From the NCBI GenBank assembly GCA_013365325.1, contig JABVXV010000101.1, positions 124,001 through 188,000 on the forward strand: a stretch of 64,000 bases of DNA. Reading direction: 5' to 3'. A program made the position numbers and the translations under genes. The notes below the pieces were generated by a model. The model was not told the DNA's origin and searched no databases. It worked only from the letters and a program-made list of their open reading frames with translations. Below are positions 49,120 to 62,726 of this stretch, one piece after another (position 1 is the stretch's first letter; each line of letters starts with the position of its first letter). The stretch is from Dipetalonema caudispina. Its lineage: Eukaryota > Nematoda > Chromadorea > Rhabditida > Onchocercidae.

Positions 49120-52100
49120 CGTTTCAGAGAACTAAGTAAGATCCGATTTTGGAAATTAAGATTTCTTGCCGTTCCCTCCACCTAACTTTTGTTGTTACTG
49201 CCGGTGTTGTAGACACCTACACCCTATTTCAACGAAAATAACTGCCTTTTATATAATTTTGAAAAACGGGGTATCCTATATGTCTGCTCTGCTTCTACGG
49301 TGACATTTGACATTTCGGTTGTCCTGCCCCCATGCCCTCTAACCTCTGGTATCATTTCTCTTTCCTCGTCCCTTTGCCCGTATCACCGCGATGACCTCCT
49401 CTTACAACATCTTATTCGTCCATTTCTTTTGCATTTTAAACAAAAAATTTTAAGTAAGAAAAGAACAAGGCAAAAAAAAAAAAGAAAAAAACGGTTTGAA
49501 TAGTTGAAGGATATACTTTCGAACAAGAAACAACACAAACCAGTACAGATTCGGGTCAAATATTTTCGGTTTTTCATCAGTACACTCAAAAACTTTCACG
49601 AGTAGAAAGATCGGTCTTATTGTCACCATCGCTATTATTTATACCACATTGTCATGATCACTTTACTATCACATTCATCACTCATAGTGTCACTACTGTT
49701 ATTAAGATATTCACTATCATCATTATTAAGCGTTTGTTTAATCTAACATTAAACGCACTCTGATAACGGACAACTTTGAAATCAGGAAAAAGTAGAAAAG
49801 ATAACGCTAAGATGCACAACAAAAGCATGATTGAATTAATTAGAAAACGGACTATAATTACTGTGATAATAATTATTATATCTTTTTGCAAAGGTGCTCA
49901 CAGTTGCTTCTCCTCATTTTTACATAGTTTGCTATTACTGTTATTATTGCTGTATCAACGAATCAGATATCTTTCATTACTATTAATCAAAAAAGTGGTA
50001 TGCACGATGAAAACAATTTGAATTCCATCTTCTGGATTTTTTTTCCAATTAAGAGCTTACAGGAATTGCCAATCTAAGAATTAGTATTTTCATATCTGAT
50101 ATGATAAGTATTCCTTGAAACGAAAATTGTGAGACAGTAGGCATACTGATGTTGAATAGAGCTTCAGATTATTTACTTTTTCACTTTTTGGACATTGTTT
50201 ATTTTGTTTATCTGATGCAGAGTCAGTTTTATTCGTCAAATATACATTCATTTTGTTCGTACATCCTCAAACCTTCTGCCGAGAACGATTTTATTTGCTG
50301 GAAACTGATTTTTTTACCGGACATGGATTCATTTTGCTTGTCGGATATAGACTCGATTTTTTCGCGGATATAAGTCCGTTTAGTACTCAACACCTGTTTC
50401 GGCGAAACAGACCTACCGCATCAATGAACGATCTTTTGTTTTTTTTTATATCCTCTCAGTGATCATTTTCTTTATAACCTCTATCAATGATTAATTGTTG
50501 TTGGTCGCATTTTATCGTAGAGTGTTTTTCAATTTCAGCGTATATGATAGAATGAGAAGTGATGATCCATCCTTATCGAGAATTGTCTCGCATTCTTGGG
50601 AAATGATAAATGAATGAGGAATTATTGATTTTTTTCTTGTTTGAAGAACAACTCGAATATTTCCTGAACAAACAGAAACAAGCAATGATTAGATGAATAA
50701 TTGAAAAGAGAAAATATTATCAGAGAAAGTATTTCAGCTCACTGAACAGGACAAATGCCATTTCTGTTATTTCAGTAATACTAACAACTAATGATATCAC
50801 TAGTATCACTTCATTTGTGTTAACTAGATGTAGATATTATTCTCGACAAATCACTCGAACTGTTTCAGGTTTTAACGTCAACCAAAAGGCATTGATATTA
50901 TTACTTATTCTCACTGCACCAAGCTATCATCGTGAATCAAATTTCATAGAACGAAAAGATGAAAATTCTCACAAATTCCAACCAACTCCATCGTCGTACA
51001 TACAAAACTTCATCTCAATTGATGATTTATCGTTTCGGGACCAATTTGTGCAAATTTTATTGGTGCTCAGTATGGAAAAAAGATGAGATTTTTGATTTGC
51101 TTCCTCTATTTTCGTTCAGATATGCAATTTGCAATATTCTTATTGGAATTATTTCTTTTCTCCTCTTTCGCTTTCATCAGAAGTTTCTTATTTTTCATTT
51201 TAATGCTAAGTTGTGTGGGTGTGTGTGTGACATAGTACTCATACCTCTGAAGTAATTTTGAATGAAATTAACTTAGATTATCTGAAAATCTCATGCGTTC
51301 CCTTCGCTTTCCTTTAATTATCTTTTATAAAATTAGCGGATTCTAGGCGATCGGAATTATGTGTAGTTTAAACAAATTAACAGGTTATACAAAAAATAAT
51401 CTGCAACCTTGCATATCCATATTCAGTTAAAAATTTTAAAGCTCAATACTTTTCCTCATTTCCTTTAATTATTCCGTCTAAAATTAATAGATTCCAGGGA
51501 ATAGAATCATATTTGGCAGTAAAATAATCTCTCTTCAGAGCTTATTTTGAAGAAATCAAAGATAACAGCTGTGAACAAATGTCGCTGTTTAGGTTACCAC
51601 CCAGTAGACAAACCACGGGACAGATCTTCAAGTGTCCATCTCTTTATAACACCTACTTTAATTAAACAAAAAATTAAAATGAAATAATGAAATCAAACAC
51701 GGAGAATCATAAAGGGACCCTGAACTTTCCAAAATACAGTCATTAAAACGGTAAGCTGAAGCATGCATAAAGTAATCCATCAGTACATACATCAATCTTA
51801 TCGTTTAGAGATGAAATTTGATGCGTTTGTCAATAATCATTTCATAGCCAAGTAAGATTCTTTTCTTATTCAGAATCCGAATTGTCTAGGCAGGGGAGAA
51901 TTGTGGTCATAAATAAAGAACTGCTTGTTTTCTTTTTTTTCCAGTGCGGTATATTCATAGTAAAGCTGGAAAAATATAAAAAAGGAAGTGGATAATTAAC
52001 AAAAGTGATTTAAATAAATAAACGAACATAAAGCTTTGTTGAAATCTTTGCACTATTTGAAAATTCATTAAGCCATCTTTTTTTCGCATTTTTTAATGTC

Positions 52101-55100
52101 TGTACGTTTTGCTTTAGACATCACATTTTCCAAAATATTACTGACAACTTTTCCGAGTAAAAAATACCACTTTTTATTTTCTTGTCATGAATTAGAACTA
52201 ATGAACTTTCCATTATCATTAAAATACGGCAAGAAAATAATTTTGCATGTGATAATAATCAAAGAAAATAGGGCATTTAATCCATGATAACCCTTCCTTT
52301 CCTTCATCTTCAGCCTTCATTTAGTGCTGTACCAATAATAATCGAAAATTTGATAAATGTGACGTTTGATGATACATTTCTATTTTTTTGCTCAAATTAT
52401 TGTATATTTTACTACCAATCGGTGCTTTTTTTAGTGATTTTTCTTTTGAGAGAAATAAGAAAGAGAGATTTAGGGAAATTAGAGAGCAAATGCTGAGGGA
52501 AAGATTGCAACAAGGAAGCGATTAACGAAAGGATCTACCGGAGAAACGAATAATTGGGGACAAATTGGAAAATTATTCTTACTTTTTCCCTACTATCTAT
52601 TTTCGGTCGACATTCGCAATTTTAATAATTATTTCGAGTTATAATATTTTACTGTCTTCGGACGAATTTGTTGAGAAAAACATTGATTCAAAGAGATTGC
52701 CGCTAATCTAACATCGCTATTACCACAACTGATGTTACAACTATGACAGTGATAAATATCAGTAATTTATTAGTTGTTATAATATTATCATCTCTATAAA
52801 TATAATCAACAACATTATTACAACAGGTGCAGTACTAACTTGGAGAGATAAAGAATTGTGATGGATATTGATCATTTTAGAGAAATCTTTTGTTATTATC
52901 ATTATCGAGAGTTATCGAGAAAACGAAATTGACATCTGTCATCCATTTGTCGATCTGATATTGTAAATTACTGTATAAAAGATATTCCTTATTCTTTTCA
53001 ATTTCGAACGTTGATTTTTGTTAGTACTAATTTGTTATTCTGATGACACAGATGCGTCGCAGATATATGAACATAGTAGTATGCCTATTTTAACCGACTT
53101 GGAAGTAACAGTAATTAAATCTTATGATTACAGCATGTCGAGATTCTTACTTCGTAGGCAAAAGCAAAAACAATAAATAAAAGAGACGAATTATCCAAGT
53201 TGAAAAATTGAAATGTGTCAGAATACAGCCTTTGGCCTTACAAATGATTTGTGAAGAAACTACTCATATCAGAAATTCAAATTCTAATCCTTTAATCAGA
53301 TCAGCCAAAACGATTGTTAATACATCGGAAAGAATTAGATATCTGTAAACAGTGGAGTGGATAATCAAAATTTGGGTTATCCGTAATTCACTTTTTTTCT
53401 TATCTGACAACTCTATTATTGTTGCCGGGGGCAAACCATTTGTTTTTCAAGACTCATTTGTCGCGAGATTCTTAATTTACAGAATTAAATTTAATGAGCA
53501 ATTTCAATCTTTCTGAAATCCAATTTAGGCACTAAGAAAATCATTGGAAAAGTCCTGTAAATAAAGAACATTTTTAGTAAGTTTCTCATTCCGGTATTTT
53601 TATATCAGTTCTAGTCCTGGAAGTCTACTGGCAAAACTTTTCGAAACCTTCCAATGAAATTCCTGAAATAATTAATGACAAGTTGTGTTCTCAAAGAAAA
53701 AGGAATAAATTTTTCTGCAAAAAAAAAGGGAGTGAACTGGGAACTTAGTTTTCGATAATTTGGAACTTAGTTTTCGATGATGTCAGTTACTAATATTTTT
53801 GTAAACTACTTTCGCCTTTCCTTCAAAAATTTGAATTTTACGTTGGAAAATCTAGTTTTACATATTCATTGCAGTATATCACATGCCAATTTTTGGAAAA
53901 CGTACAATAAATTCACAAGCGATCATGAATCGGCAATCTTTGATCACATTCAGTTTCACAGTATGCGATAATAACAATATCGACGGTACTGCAATGACGT
54001 TGGACAATATTTGTATAAATCACAAATTTATTGCATCCAAATATTCTTGACTGCAAGATACGTAACGTTGCTAATATTATCAATGTCATACAAAATGACC
54101 GAAGTATTTCATCCTTCGCTTTCGCTTATTCTCAACAGCTTTCAATCATCACATTCCCTATGTTCGTTCTGAAGATATATATCGCTGACTCGTTATTCCT
54201 ACAATATCGTACTATATCTTAATAATGATTCAGAGAATTATTTAATACGTCGCTTTCAATCATCCCAATGAATGGTCAATTACTATTTCGCTTATCTTCA
54301 TGGTATTTTCACCAACAATCAGGCGGTAACCATACAGGAATGATATTTAGCTGTGTATACTGTCTCAAGCAAGCTTATACATTTTGTTCCAAATTTTCTA
54401 TTTTAATTGTTAGAAGATTTCCAACTAATATGTTGTTGATTAATTATTTATGAAGTGAAAGGCAATGTGATTCTATCGGGAAATGTACGGAAAAAGAAAG
54501 GTCGAGGAGATGTGGAAGGAAGAAATTTCAAAGATTACGGTATCATTGCTGCATGAAATGGTTATCATAGCAATTATTATTTTAACTATTTTGATGATAT
54601 TTGTTTGATTTTTTCTGCTTTTCTCATTAATTTCAATCAAAAGACAGGAACTAATAAAATATCATCTTTAGATTTAAACGAAATAAATTTCATCTGTCAT
54701 ACTTTGATTTAATTTACTGAATTCTGATCGCATTACTTACGAACTTTATCCGATAGATAAATATCTGGATAATGACTGATATAAAAAGCTCTCACATGAA
54801 GTTTGTTAGGTCATGATCGGTATTATAATAACAATAAGGAGGGGGGATGATTTGCATTAAATGTTATTCATTCTAGCAAATAGTACTTATGACACCGTTC
54901 TTATCGGTTCCTAATGAAAAAATGTTTAGACTACTCAAAGCTAAACCGATCCGATCGTGTAGTGGCTGACATTGTGATTTCTTTCCAAAATATTTCGTGC
55001 ATCGCATAAATCACACCATCAAAAAGAAATGTGCAGCAGTATAAGAATGGCAACCGGACATACTGATAATCATGGTGATATCAACTGTATACTTTACCGT

Positions 55101-55997
55101 GTATTGATGCAATAACTGCGTTGCACATTACAACAATTCGATGGGAAAAATAATACTCGAAATTTCATTTTCTTTAGAAAATTTGAAACAATTAAATTTT
55201 CAAGCTTTCTCAACTTTTATTAACTATTTTAGTAAAAAGAAACTTGTACAATTAATTTAGTTCTCTCTATTTAATTCAACATTATTTCTCTTTAAGGATG
55301 ATAATAGTATAAGAAAACACTCTTTAACAACTAAATTGAGTTTCGAAGAATTGATACTTCGAGAAATGCGGGGATCGGATAATGGGACATCCTGCAGTTT
55401 GAAACAAATAGCATATATTTCAGATAAAAGCAAAGACGAAGAATATACTTTCATGTAAACGAAGGCATTCTTACACGGCGAACAAAGAGTCGTTTGGTGG
55501 GTTGATAAACAAAATTAAACAGGGTTATGGTGGGTCAAGCATATCAGATTAGCATAAGAAGCCGGTTTTGGCAGAAAGGCCGAAGAGGTCGTTGATACAC
55601 ACTCTTAAAACACATACATTACCTTTTACTTAAATTAATAATAATTATAACGAGTTTTATAGAAGCTTAAGCCACGAAATGAAGCTATATAAATTGTTCA
55701 TTACAAGCACTTTAACGCTTTAAAATTTCCAATATCATTTATAAAAATTGGAAATTTCTTAGCACAAATAAAAGTTGATTTAGAGAAAAATCCTTCTTTC
55801 TTTCAACAGTTAAAATTTTTTGTTTGTTTCTGTCGTTGCTCTTATGGGAAGACGATCAATCGTTTTTCGTGAAGCTTGAATTAAGTTTGAAGTAATTGCG
55901 AAATAGTATTGCAAATCATAATTTGAAGTATTTAAATTTATGCCATTTGTTTTCTTTCTTTTCGTTGGTTGGAATTTCCCAGCGATTCCAGCTACCA
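49120..55997. other. Gene-poor region, no gene seen
   Basis: Nearly 7 kb upstream of the cuticlin start; its promoter should be in the first part. Open frames on both strands are Phe/Leu/Ser/Ile-rich and without splice context. No RNA gene, transposon end or conserved repeat was recognised. Confidence 0.5.
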
Positions 55998-56610
55998 ATG
56001 CTGATGAAATTAGCATCAATAACTATTATACTACTGATCAGTGCTTTACCGCTGATGACCACAGGCAATATGTTTGATCAACAAGGGCTTGAGATGATGT
56101 CGTCGGAGAGTAGAGACGGAGGACGTTTGCGAAACTTCTTGCAAGTTTTTGCTTTTTTTTGCTATTCAACTGCTTGCAGTTACTTTTACTTTTTCCACAC
56201 TAAAAATAGTTGCTTGGTTTCAATTTATGTAATTGCAAGCTATGAATTGTCCGCATAAATCTGCTAATAGTGGACAGACATGACCGCTCCATGTACTTAT
56301 TTCATCCGTTTAAATCACTCAAAGTATATTTTTTGTCGCATTGCAGAAATGATGGAAAAAAAGTACTTTTTTTGCGAAAATCCAGTGACCATTCCAACTA
56401 GTCTAAAGAAAATTTAATTTCAAAAAATTACTTGTTACATTGGACGCTTACAGGAATCAAAATGATCGATATCAGACAGCAGCATACCGTTACCGCCATC
56501 ATCATAGCAACTACCATTATCCTCATCACAGGCACCATCACCACCATCACTATCACAATGGTCAAAGAATGCCATGGCTGAGCTTATTTAGCTTGAGAGA
56601 TAGAAATTGA
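55998..56610 (+). CDS. Candidate small secreted histidine-rich peptide
   Basis: The first exon starts at the ATG at 55998, just after a GATTCCAG acceptor. It encodes a good signal peptide (MLMKLASITIILLISALPLM) followed by NMFDQQGLEMMSSESRDGG. A second open stretch, 56455-56610, follows the acceptor CTTACAG at 56453 and encodes 51 residues rich in His, Tyr and Arg (YRYRHHHSNYHYPHHRH, then six His) ending in LSLFSLRDRN. The strong-looking donor after 56144 gives the wrong phase for it; a weak donor at 56101|56102 would close the frame. If the 56144 donor is used, the product ends three codons later. The CAT/CAC run could also be a simple repeat. Confidence 0.4.
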
Positions 56611-57509
56611 TTAAGCTTTGGTAAAGTTTGCTTCTTAGAACGTATTTCATTTCGTATCATTGTTCAAATTCAGTAAAAATTTTATCTCTTCTATAGGATT
56701 TTAAATTATTTAATTCTTCATGAAATACGTTAACAATTTTAAAACTTTACTGTTCGCTTTGCTGACCGTTTGATAAGGCATAGAATGTATTCATGTAAAG
56801 TTATGCAAGATATTCGTGAAATTAAAATAGAATTAATTCAAATCCAAATTGGATTGGATAAATTGAAATTCATTCTTTTATCAGAAATCTGTCAGAAAGA
56901 AAAAGAAAAAACCTTTAGAATAATTACATTAGAAAGCAGAAATGAACTGTAAATATAATTATATCTGAAGTGACTGATCACGGAATAATTATCTCTCCCT
57001 CCATTTCATTCGCTTTGCTCACAATTTCGCTTTTATATCCGATTTTCCATTCTTCATAGACTTTCGACTAATCCATAATCAAATTAACCTGAAAGAAGTC
57101 TAATCCATAATTCAAATTAACCTGAAAGATGTCTAACCAAATTTTCTGCTAGTTACTTTTTGTAAAATGAGACGACTGATTCTTTGTTTATTCGATTATC
57201 AGCTCAATAAAGTTTACAGCAAATAATTAGAATCTAACGTAAAGAAAGTAAAAATATTAGATTGCTTCAGTTTGATTAATTTGTAACCTAAAGATCAGAA
57301 AACCAATTTTCACAGTTACGAAAAATCACTTTCACTATCAAACATTGTTACCGTTGCAAGACGATGACATTTTCCTTGTCACCTCTTATATGGCATGACT
57401 ATCTCAATTTTTTTCTGCCATTTGTCATAACGTACACCTACCAAATTCAAAAGAAAAAGTAGGATTGACGTCTGCTAATAGCAAACGTCATATGTATCGG
57501 TCGATTATT

Positions 57510-57578
57510 AAAATATATTTGAAATGTTAAAGTTAAAGCATTTCCATCATGCTAACTTTAACATTTAAAATATATTTT
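57510..57578. repeat. Near-perfect intergenic hairpin
   Basis: Left arm 57510-57540 and right arm 57550-57578 pair almost fully around a 9-base loop. The core is TGTTAAAGTTA facing TAACTTTAACA. Its size would suit a small-RNA precursor, but foldback DNA is equally possible. Confidence 0.6.
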
Positions 57579-58308
57579 TTACTGATGATTAACTGTTCAC
57601 TCAGGAAGTTGTTTATATGGAAGTATGTACGACTGTATCTGGTTTTGCTCGATTTTGCTTCAAAAAGGCTTGAATTTCATGTATATTATCAACAATTCGT
57701 AGTATCACATATGGTTGTTATGCATTGCCAATTGATTTCTTCACAGCATAATTTTTGTGCAATGTTCGCTGAAATAAATAATTTAAAAAAGTGCTGCAGT
57801 TGGATGAGAGAGATACCTCATTGAGGTATTGCATTCACACCTTAAATTCCTCCGATTATGGAATTTTACCACAATTCAAATGTTGGTATCACAAAGTTTC
57901 ATGACATATGAATTCGAAAAAAAATGTCCTCAATTTAGAATTTGAGACAGGTATATTAATTCGTTGATAGAAACTTTGCCGCCATTTACATGTGCAGTAT
58001 TCGAAGTAACTTCCAGTTATGACAAATGCATTCGAATGAGTAGATCTCCCATTCATTTAATTCGAATTACTCAATTCTTCCATTTAAGATTGTTAATTAA
58101 TTACTTCGACGCGATTTTGAGAATATATCAGTAGCATACCTTATGGAATTTTAGCAATACACGTAGTACTAAAAAATAACACATATCAACCAATGAATTT
58201 TGAGAGACACATCAAAAAGTTTTAAAAGTCTTATTATTCAATCCATGAAAACTTCCTTCATTTCTCACTTCCCCAGCCTATTCTCTAATTTTTCACTTTT
58301 CTCACTCC

Positions 58309-58366
58309 AGCTGATGAAATTTTTATCACTCTTGCCATGTAAGAGTGATAAAAATGTCATCACAGC
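58309..58366. repeat. Intergenic hairpin
   Basis: Perfect 15-base arms at 58319-58333 and 58341-58355 around a 7-base loop, with looser pairing further out. Confidence 0.6.
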
Positions 58367-60240
58367 AGTATTGGAGTGAAACAATTCATAGAAAATATGT
58401 GGCATATGCAAATTATTCTCATTTACCATAAATCAAGAAACATGCAGCTAAAACAAATTGTTTCCGCTTTGTGAATTTCATCTTGCAGGAAACACATTTG
58501 TCCTTTCCTCAAAAATTCATGCTATCAAATGAATAGTATAGAATGATTTAAACGTTAACAAATTTGCTGATGATTTTCCATGCATTTGTGGAAAGCAGTG
58601 CATCAATGGTACATCTCATCCTGTCCGATTATCCATCAAGACGATCTTTGCTAGCATCCTTGAACCGATGGAATGATTTCAATTGCCCATTGCTCATTCT
58701 AGTTTTCATGTTCCTCTTGTTTACTTTACTATTTCAAAATAAAACATTATTTTTGCTCAATGCAACTTACAAAAGACACAGAAAGAAGATTGATATGTCA
58801 AAATTTTCATTTTGTAGAACAAATCGTTGAAGAAATTTCTCTGATGCATAATGTGCAAATTGTCGAACAAGTACTAACCGTTCATTCCATCTGGAAAGTT
58901 AATGTTTTCTTTATACTTGAAATTCCGATGGATATAATTCATTCAAATCATTTCTCCTAAATTAATGAGTCTGTGATAAACGATAAAGAAATCTGAATTA
59001 AATGAAACAGTATATTACATTTTTGAAAACTCAACCACAGTTTGCACCCGACCTGTCATTAGTAATATGCTTTACAATTAGCACTTAGACACCGGTTAAC
59101 TATCTTTATTATGCTAATTGTTTTATTTGTGTAAACTGTAGTTTGCATATTTTTATTCCGATGGCTGTTAAACTAAACACAATTACTTTATTATTTGTAG
59201 TACAATACCTTAAGTTTCAACTTTGTTCTAGCTTTTAGGAATTAGAGTAAATGCACTACGTTCAAATCATTTTTCCGTTTAATTCATTTCATTTAGTGTG
59301 CCCTGGTATTCTTCACCAATGACTGGTGCGCAATATCCCAGAAGGGAGGACAGCGGGAGAAAAGTAGCGATGGATTCAGAATATATCTGATATATTACCT
59401 TGTACAAAAATAACCAAAAATCGCTTATGTTAGTAAAGTTTTAACTGCTAGGTAGTCGTGAAAGCAGCTTTGAATATGCTCAACAGGAAAAAATATTAAT
59501 AACTTTTCTGGAAAATTGTACTATTTTTTGTCACCCTCAAAGGTTGCAAAATTTTAGATCCATAACATTTAAAGATAAAGAACGAATAACGCAAAGATTG
59601 CTCTTTAATATAGTTGAACAGATCATTTGACACTACAAAAACTTGTGTGAAATGTTCCGAATAGCTCAATAAACACCAGGCAATATATAGAAATCCAGGG
59701 GTGTCAAGAATTGGATTGGACATCTTATAACAAAGTTCTTGCACTTCACAAAAAATTCAAAGATCAATTAATTAAAGTTGATATCAGTTTAACCACAAGA
59801 AATGAATGAATCATCGGACATTAAATATATGAAAGAACCGGCTCTACGGATGAAAATTTGTTCAAACAAATTTAAGGGCCGTGTGAAAGAAGGTTTTGCA
59901 ACGCATCATTAAGCGCTTTATGTGGCGATGATGGCTTAAGGTAGACCTTCTGAGGATCAATTAAGTATTTAAGTGCGCATTTCACCAAATCTTACACACT
60001 TCTATTTGAAAAGAATACTTTATATACCATCCAAAAGTTTAGTTTGCCGGGCTTTCTTTGAAAACAACAATTCTTTTCTAGATACCTTTTATCAATCATT
60101 TTGTTTTAAAAAGCAAAATCACTCATATCAAAGGAGAAATACTACACAACAAACTGCTCTCATTGAGAAAAGCAGCACAGGTAACAAAGAATTTAAAATC
60201 CATTGTCATCTTCAGCCTTTCAAGGATTGCAAATAGTAGG

Positions 60241-62726
60241 ATGTACTTTGCGCTGATACTACTAACTCTGTTTTTTATTATATTCGTACAATCTGGCAGA
60301 ACAAAGTTTGGGAAGTACTGCATTAATGACACACAATGTAATCCGGGAGAATGGTGTATTCCGGATATGGCTGGATTACTGCTCTGTCAACAAATTTTAG
60401 AACAAATGCCTACCCCATCAATGGTATATGCAAAATTTTTCAGCACAAGTAATCTATAAACCGCTTAATAATTGCTATATCATTAAATCGATAACATTTA
60501 TTAATAAGTTTGAGAAAAAAGAATAAATTTTTCAAACTTCAATCCTTACTTATTAAATATCTTTTTTCAAAATATTTATCATTTCATTGCTCAGGATTTG
60601 GAGTCGAAACAGATTATATGTCAAAATGATGCACAATGCCGTGCACTTGGAAAATGCATACCTCTTGGATGGCCTGGCTCTTGTCAGTATGGATCTCTTG
60701 GATGGAAAAGTAAGTTTCAAATTTTCAATACAGTAGATAGAAATATGGATACATATGAAACTAATTTTAAGGCATCAATTGATCAAATTTATTGTCGTCG
60801 TCAAACAAGGCAAAGTTTCGAAAGAATAAATGTTCTGCCAAAATTTCCCACCCCAACAAGCTGACTCATATATTTAGAGGATATGACTTACTTTCACGTC
60901 TATATTTTGAGCATGATGTGAACCTCTACAGGAATTGTTGTAAGTATGTTGTTTAGTTCTTAGTTTAGTGAGCGATCGATGTTACAATGATGCCGACTGT
61001 GCTCATCACTTGCATTGTGTTGATAAAAATGGCTTGATGACTTGTCAGGTTAGTCTACATTTATTTTCCTTATCATATGATAAAGCTGGATAGTTGATGG
61101 TCCATATAATCAGTTTAAAAAAATCGAACTTTCATTCAGGTCATTTCCGGAATGCTACCATACAAAACATGCCAAAAAGATGCGGATTGCAATATATTAC
61201 AGTTTTGTTTGTTTAGTAAGCAGTATGATACCAATTTATGCGTGACACGGCCTGAATATCGTACGTTCATAACAAATTATGTATAGCCCCATCATATATT
61301 TTAAAATTTAATGAAATATTTTCAATATTTGAACACTGAAATTTGCCTAAATCAGTCGATATTTTATCTGAATTCCATAATTAGTTGGTTGCAGCAAAAT
61401 ATCTTTTTTTTTTTTTTTTTTTTTTCAAGGGAAAGATAGAATTGTGTTTTCAGAAACCGCTAAGATAGGTCCATTTTGGAATAAAAACATTGAGGGTGAT
61501 GTAATTCCATCGGGTCTGATAGGTGATGGTGTTATTTCAAAGGATTTCGAAAAACAATGTACTGCTGATTATCAAGTAATAGCTTTTTCCTTCTGATAAC
61601 GTTGTCGCATGAATGTTTGTTTAAATTCTAGAAAAGCAGATACACGAATTATTAACCATCATCGGATTTATTTATAAAAATAAAATTTATCATCCATCGA
61701 ACTTAACATTCCTGAAACTACTGCCAACCTACTGCCTTCATTGTACGTTTCAGTGCTCCGTTTCTGAAATTTGTGCAGAAAAAATTATCCCAGGTAATCG
61801 AACCTGCATTTACAATCCGACTGCAAACAATCGACGATGCCGTTTCAATGCTGACTGCCAGTCTGGACAGGTCTACCCTTATATTTACATTCGGACAATG
61901 AAATTATTATCATACGGTGGTTATAACAAATCTAATTTTTTTAACTTTAAGGCACTTTTTCTGCAATTATGTGACTTTTCAGAAATAAAATTGAAAATGA
62001 TTGACAATTTTGACATACTTAATCTCATTTAATTCAAGTGCATAAAAGTTGTTGAATTTCACAAGCAATAAAGCTTAAAAGCTCTCAAACTTTAGCTTTA
62101 AACTGAGGTTGGAGTTAAAGTTACGAAATCCAAATATTTCGAATCGTTCTAACAATTCTATTATACTATGTTGACGATTCAATCCGTCAAACGATTTGAT
62201 CGGCATTTCTGATTTAAATCTTTTGTAAAATTTTCAGCGCTGCGAGAAAATTTTAGAGAATCTCTATCTGTGCAGAGCTGCAAAGCAGACGACATTTATG
62301 CAACCATGCAATTACGATTACGAATGCTCGGACAGTCAGCGTTGCATCAGTATCGGTAATGATGTTTCTTTTCAGGCAAGTACCATTCCACATTGTTTTT
62401 GACGTCGGAACTTCCCAAATCAGTATTTGTAATTATTTCTGGATTAAAACTAAGATTAGGAAATTCGAAACTTTCAAATCAGATTAATTCATACTTCTAT
62501 TCATTTATTTTGTGAATAATAAGACATATATATATTGTAGAATTTCCGATATTGCCTCTTGTCCGATGAAGGACCAAGCTGTGAGGATGATATGGATTGC
62601 ACCGATGTTAAAGTTTGCAAGGTTTCCGGAAAGTTTAAGCAGTGTGTACCAGTCATATCCAGTTCACAATTTATGCCATATATATCGATAGAATTAAAAA
62701 ATCGAAGTACTTTTTTTTATTTTTAA
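60241..62726 (+). CDS. Secreted cysteine-rich protein with repeated C-x2-D-x2-C modules
   Basis: Eight exons close in frame to 353 residues: 60241-60423, 60595-60709, 60969-61048, 61140-61260, 61454-61575, 61754-61870, 62238-62375 and 62541-62726. It starts with a signal peptide (MYFALILLTLFFIIFVQSG). Then follow at least seven modules of the form C-x2-[ND]-[ATDY]-x-C-x5-8-C: YCINDTQC, ICQNDAQC, RCYNDADC, TCQKDADC, RCRFNADC, PCNYDYEC and SCEDDMDC, most within their own exon. This spacing recalls Dickkopf N-terminal or EB modules, but I cannot assign it. There is no membrane segment near the end, so it is probably secreted. An in-frame ATG at 60163 would place 26 extra residues before the signal peptide, which is unlikely. 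Intron 7 has a GC donor. A possible donor at 62707 leaves the last few residues open to doubt. Confidence 0.85.
61400..61428 (+). repeat. Poly-T tract in an intron
   Basis: An almost pure T run of more than 20 bases in intron 4 of the cysteine-rich gene, shortly before the acceptor at 61453. It is prone to length error. Confidence 0.7.

Larger units (their letters stand above)
56611..60240. other. Gene-poor region, no gene seen
   Basis: No supported gene. The best open frame, 58564-58830 (+), encodes 88 residues with one hydrophobic segment, but it has no splice context and could be chance. Two hairpins in this stretch are listed separately. Confidence 0.45.

Noticed and set aside
58564..58830. 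88-codon open frame with one hydrophobic segment
   Set aside because: A real small membrane protein is possible, but there is no acceptor before the ATG, no partner exon and an overlapping frame of similar length.
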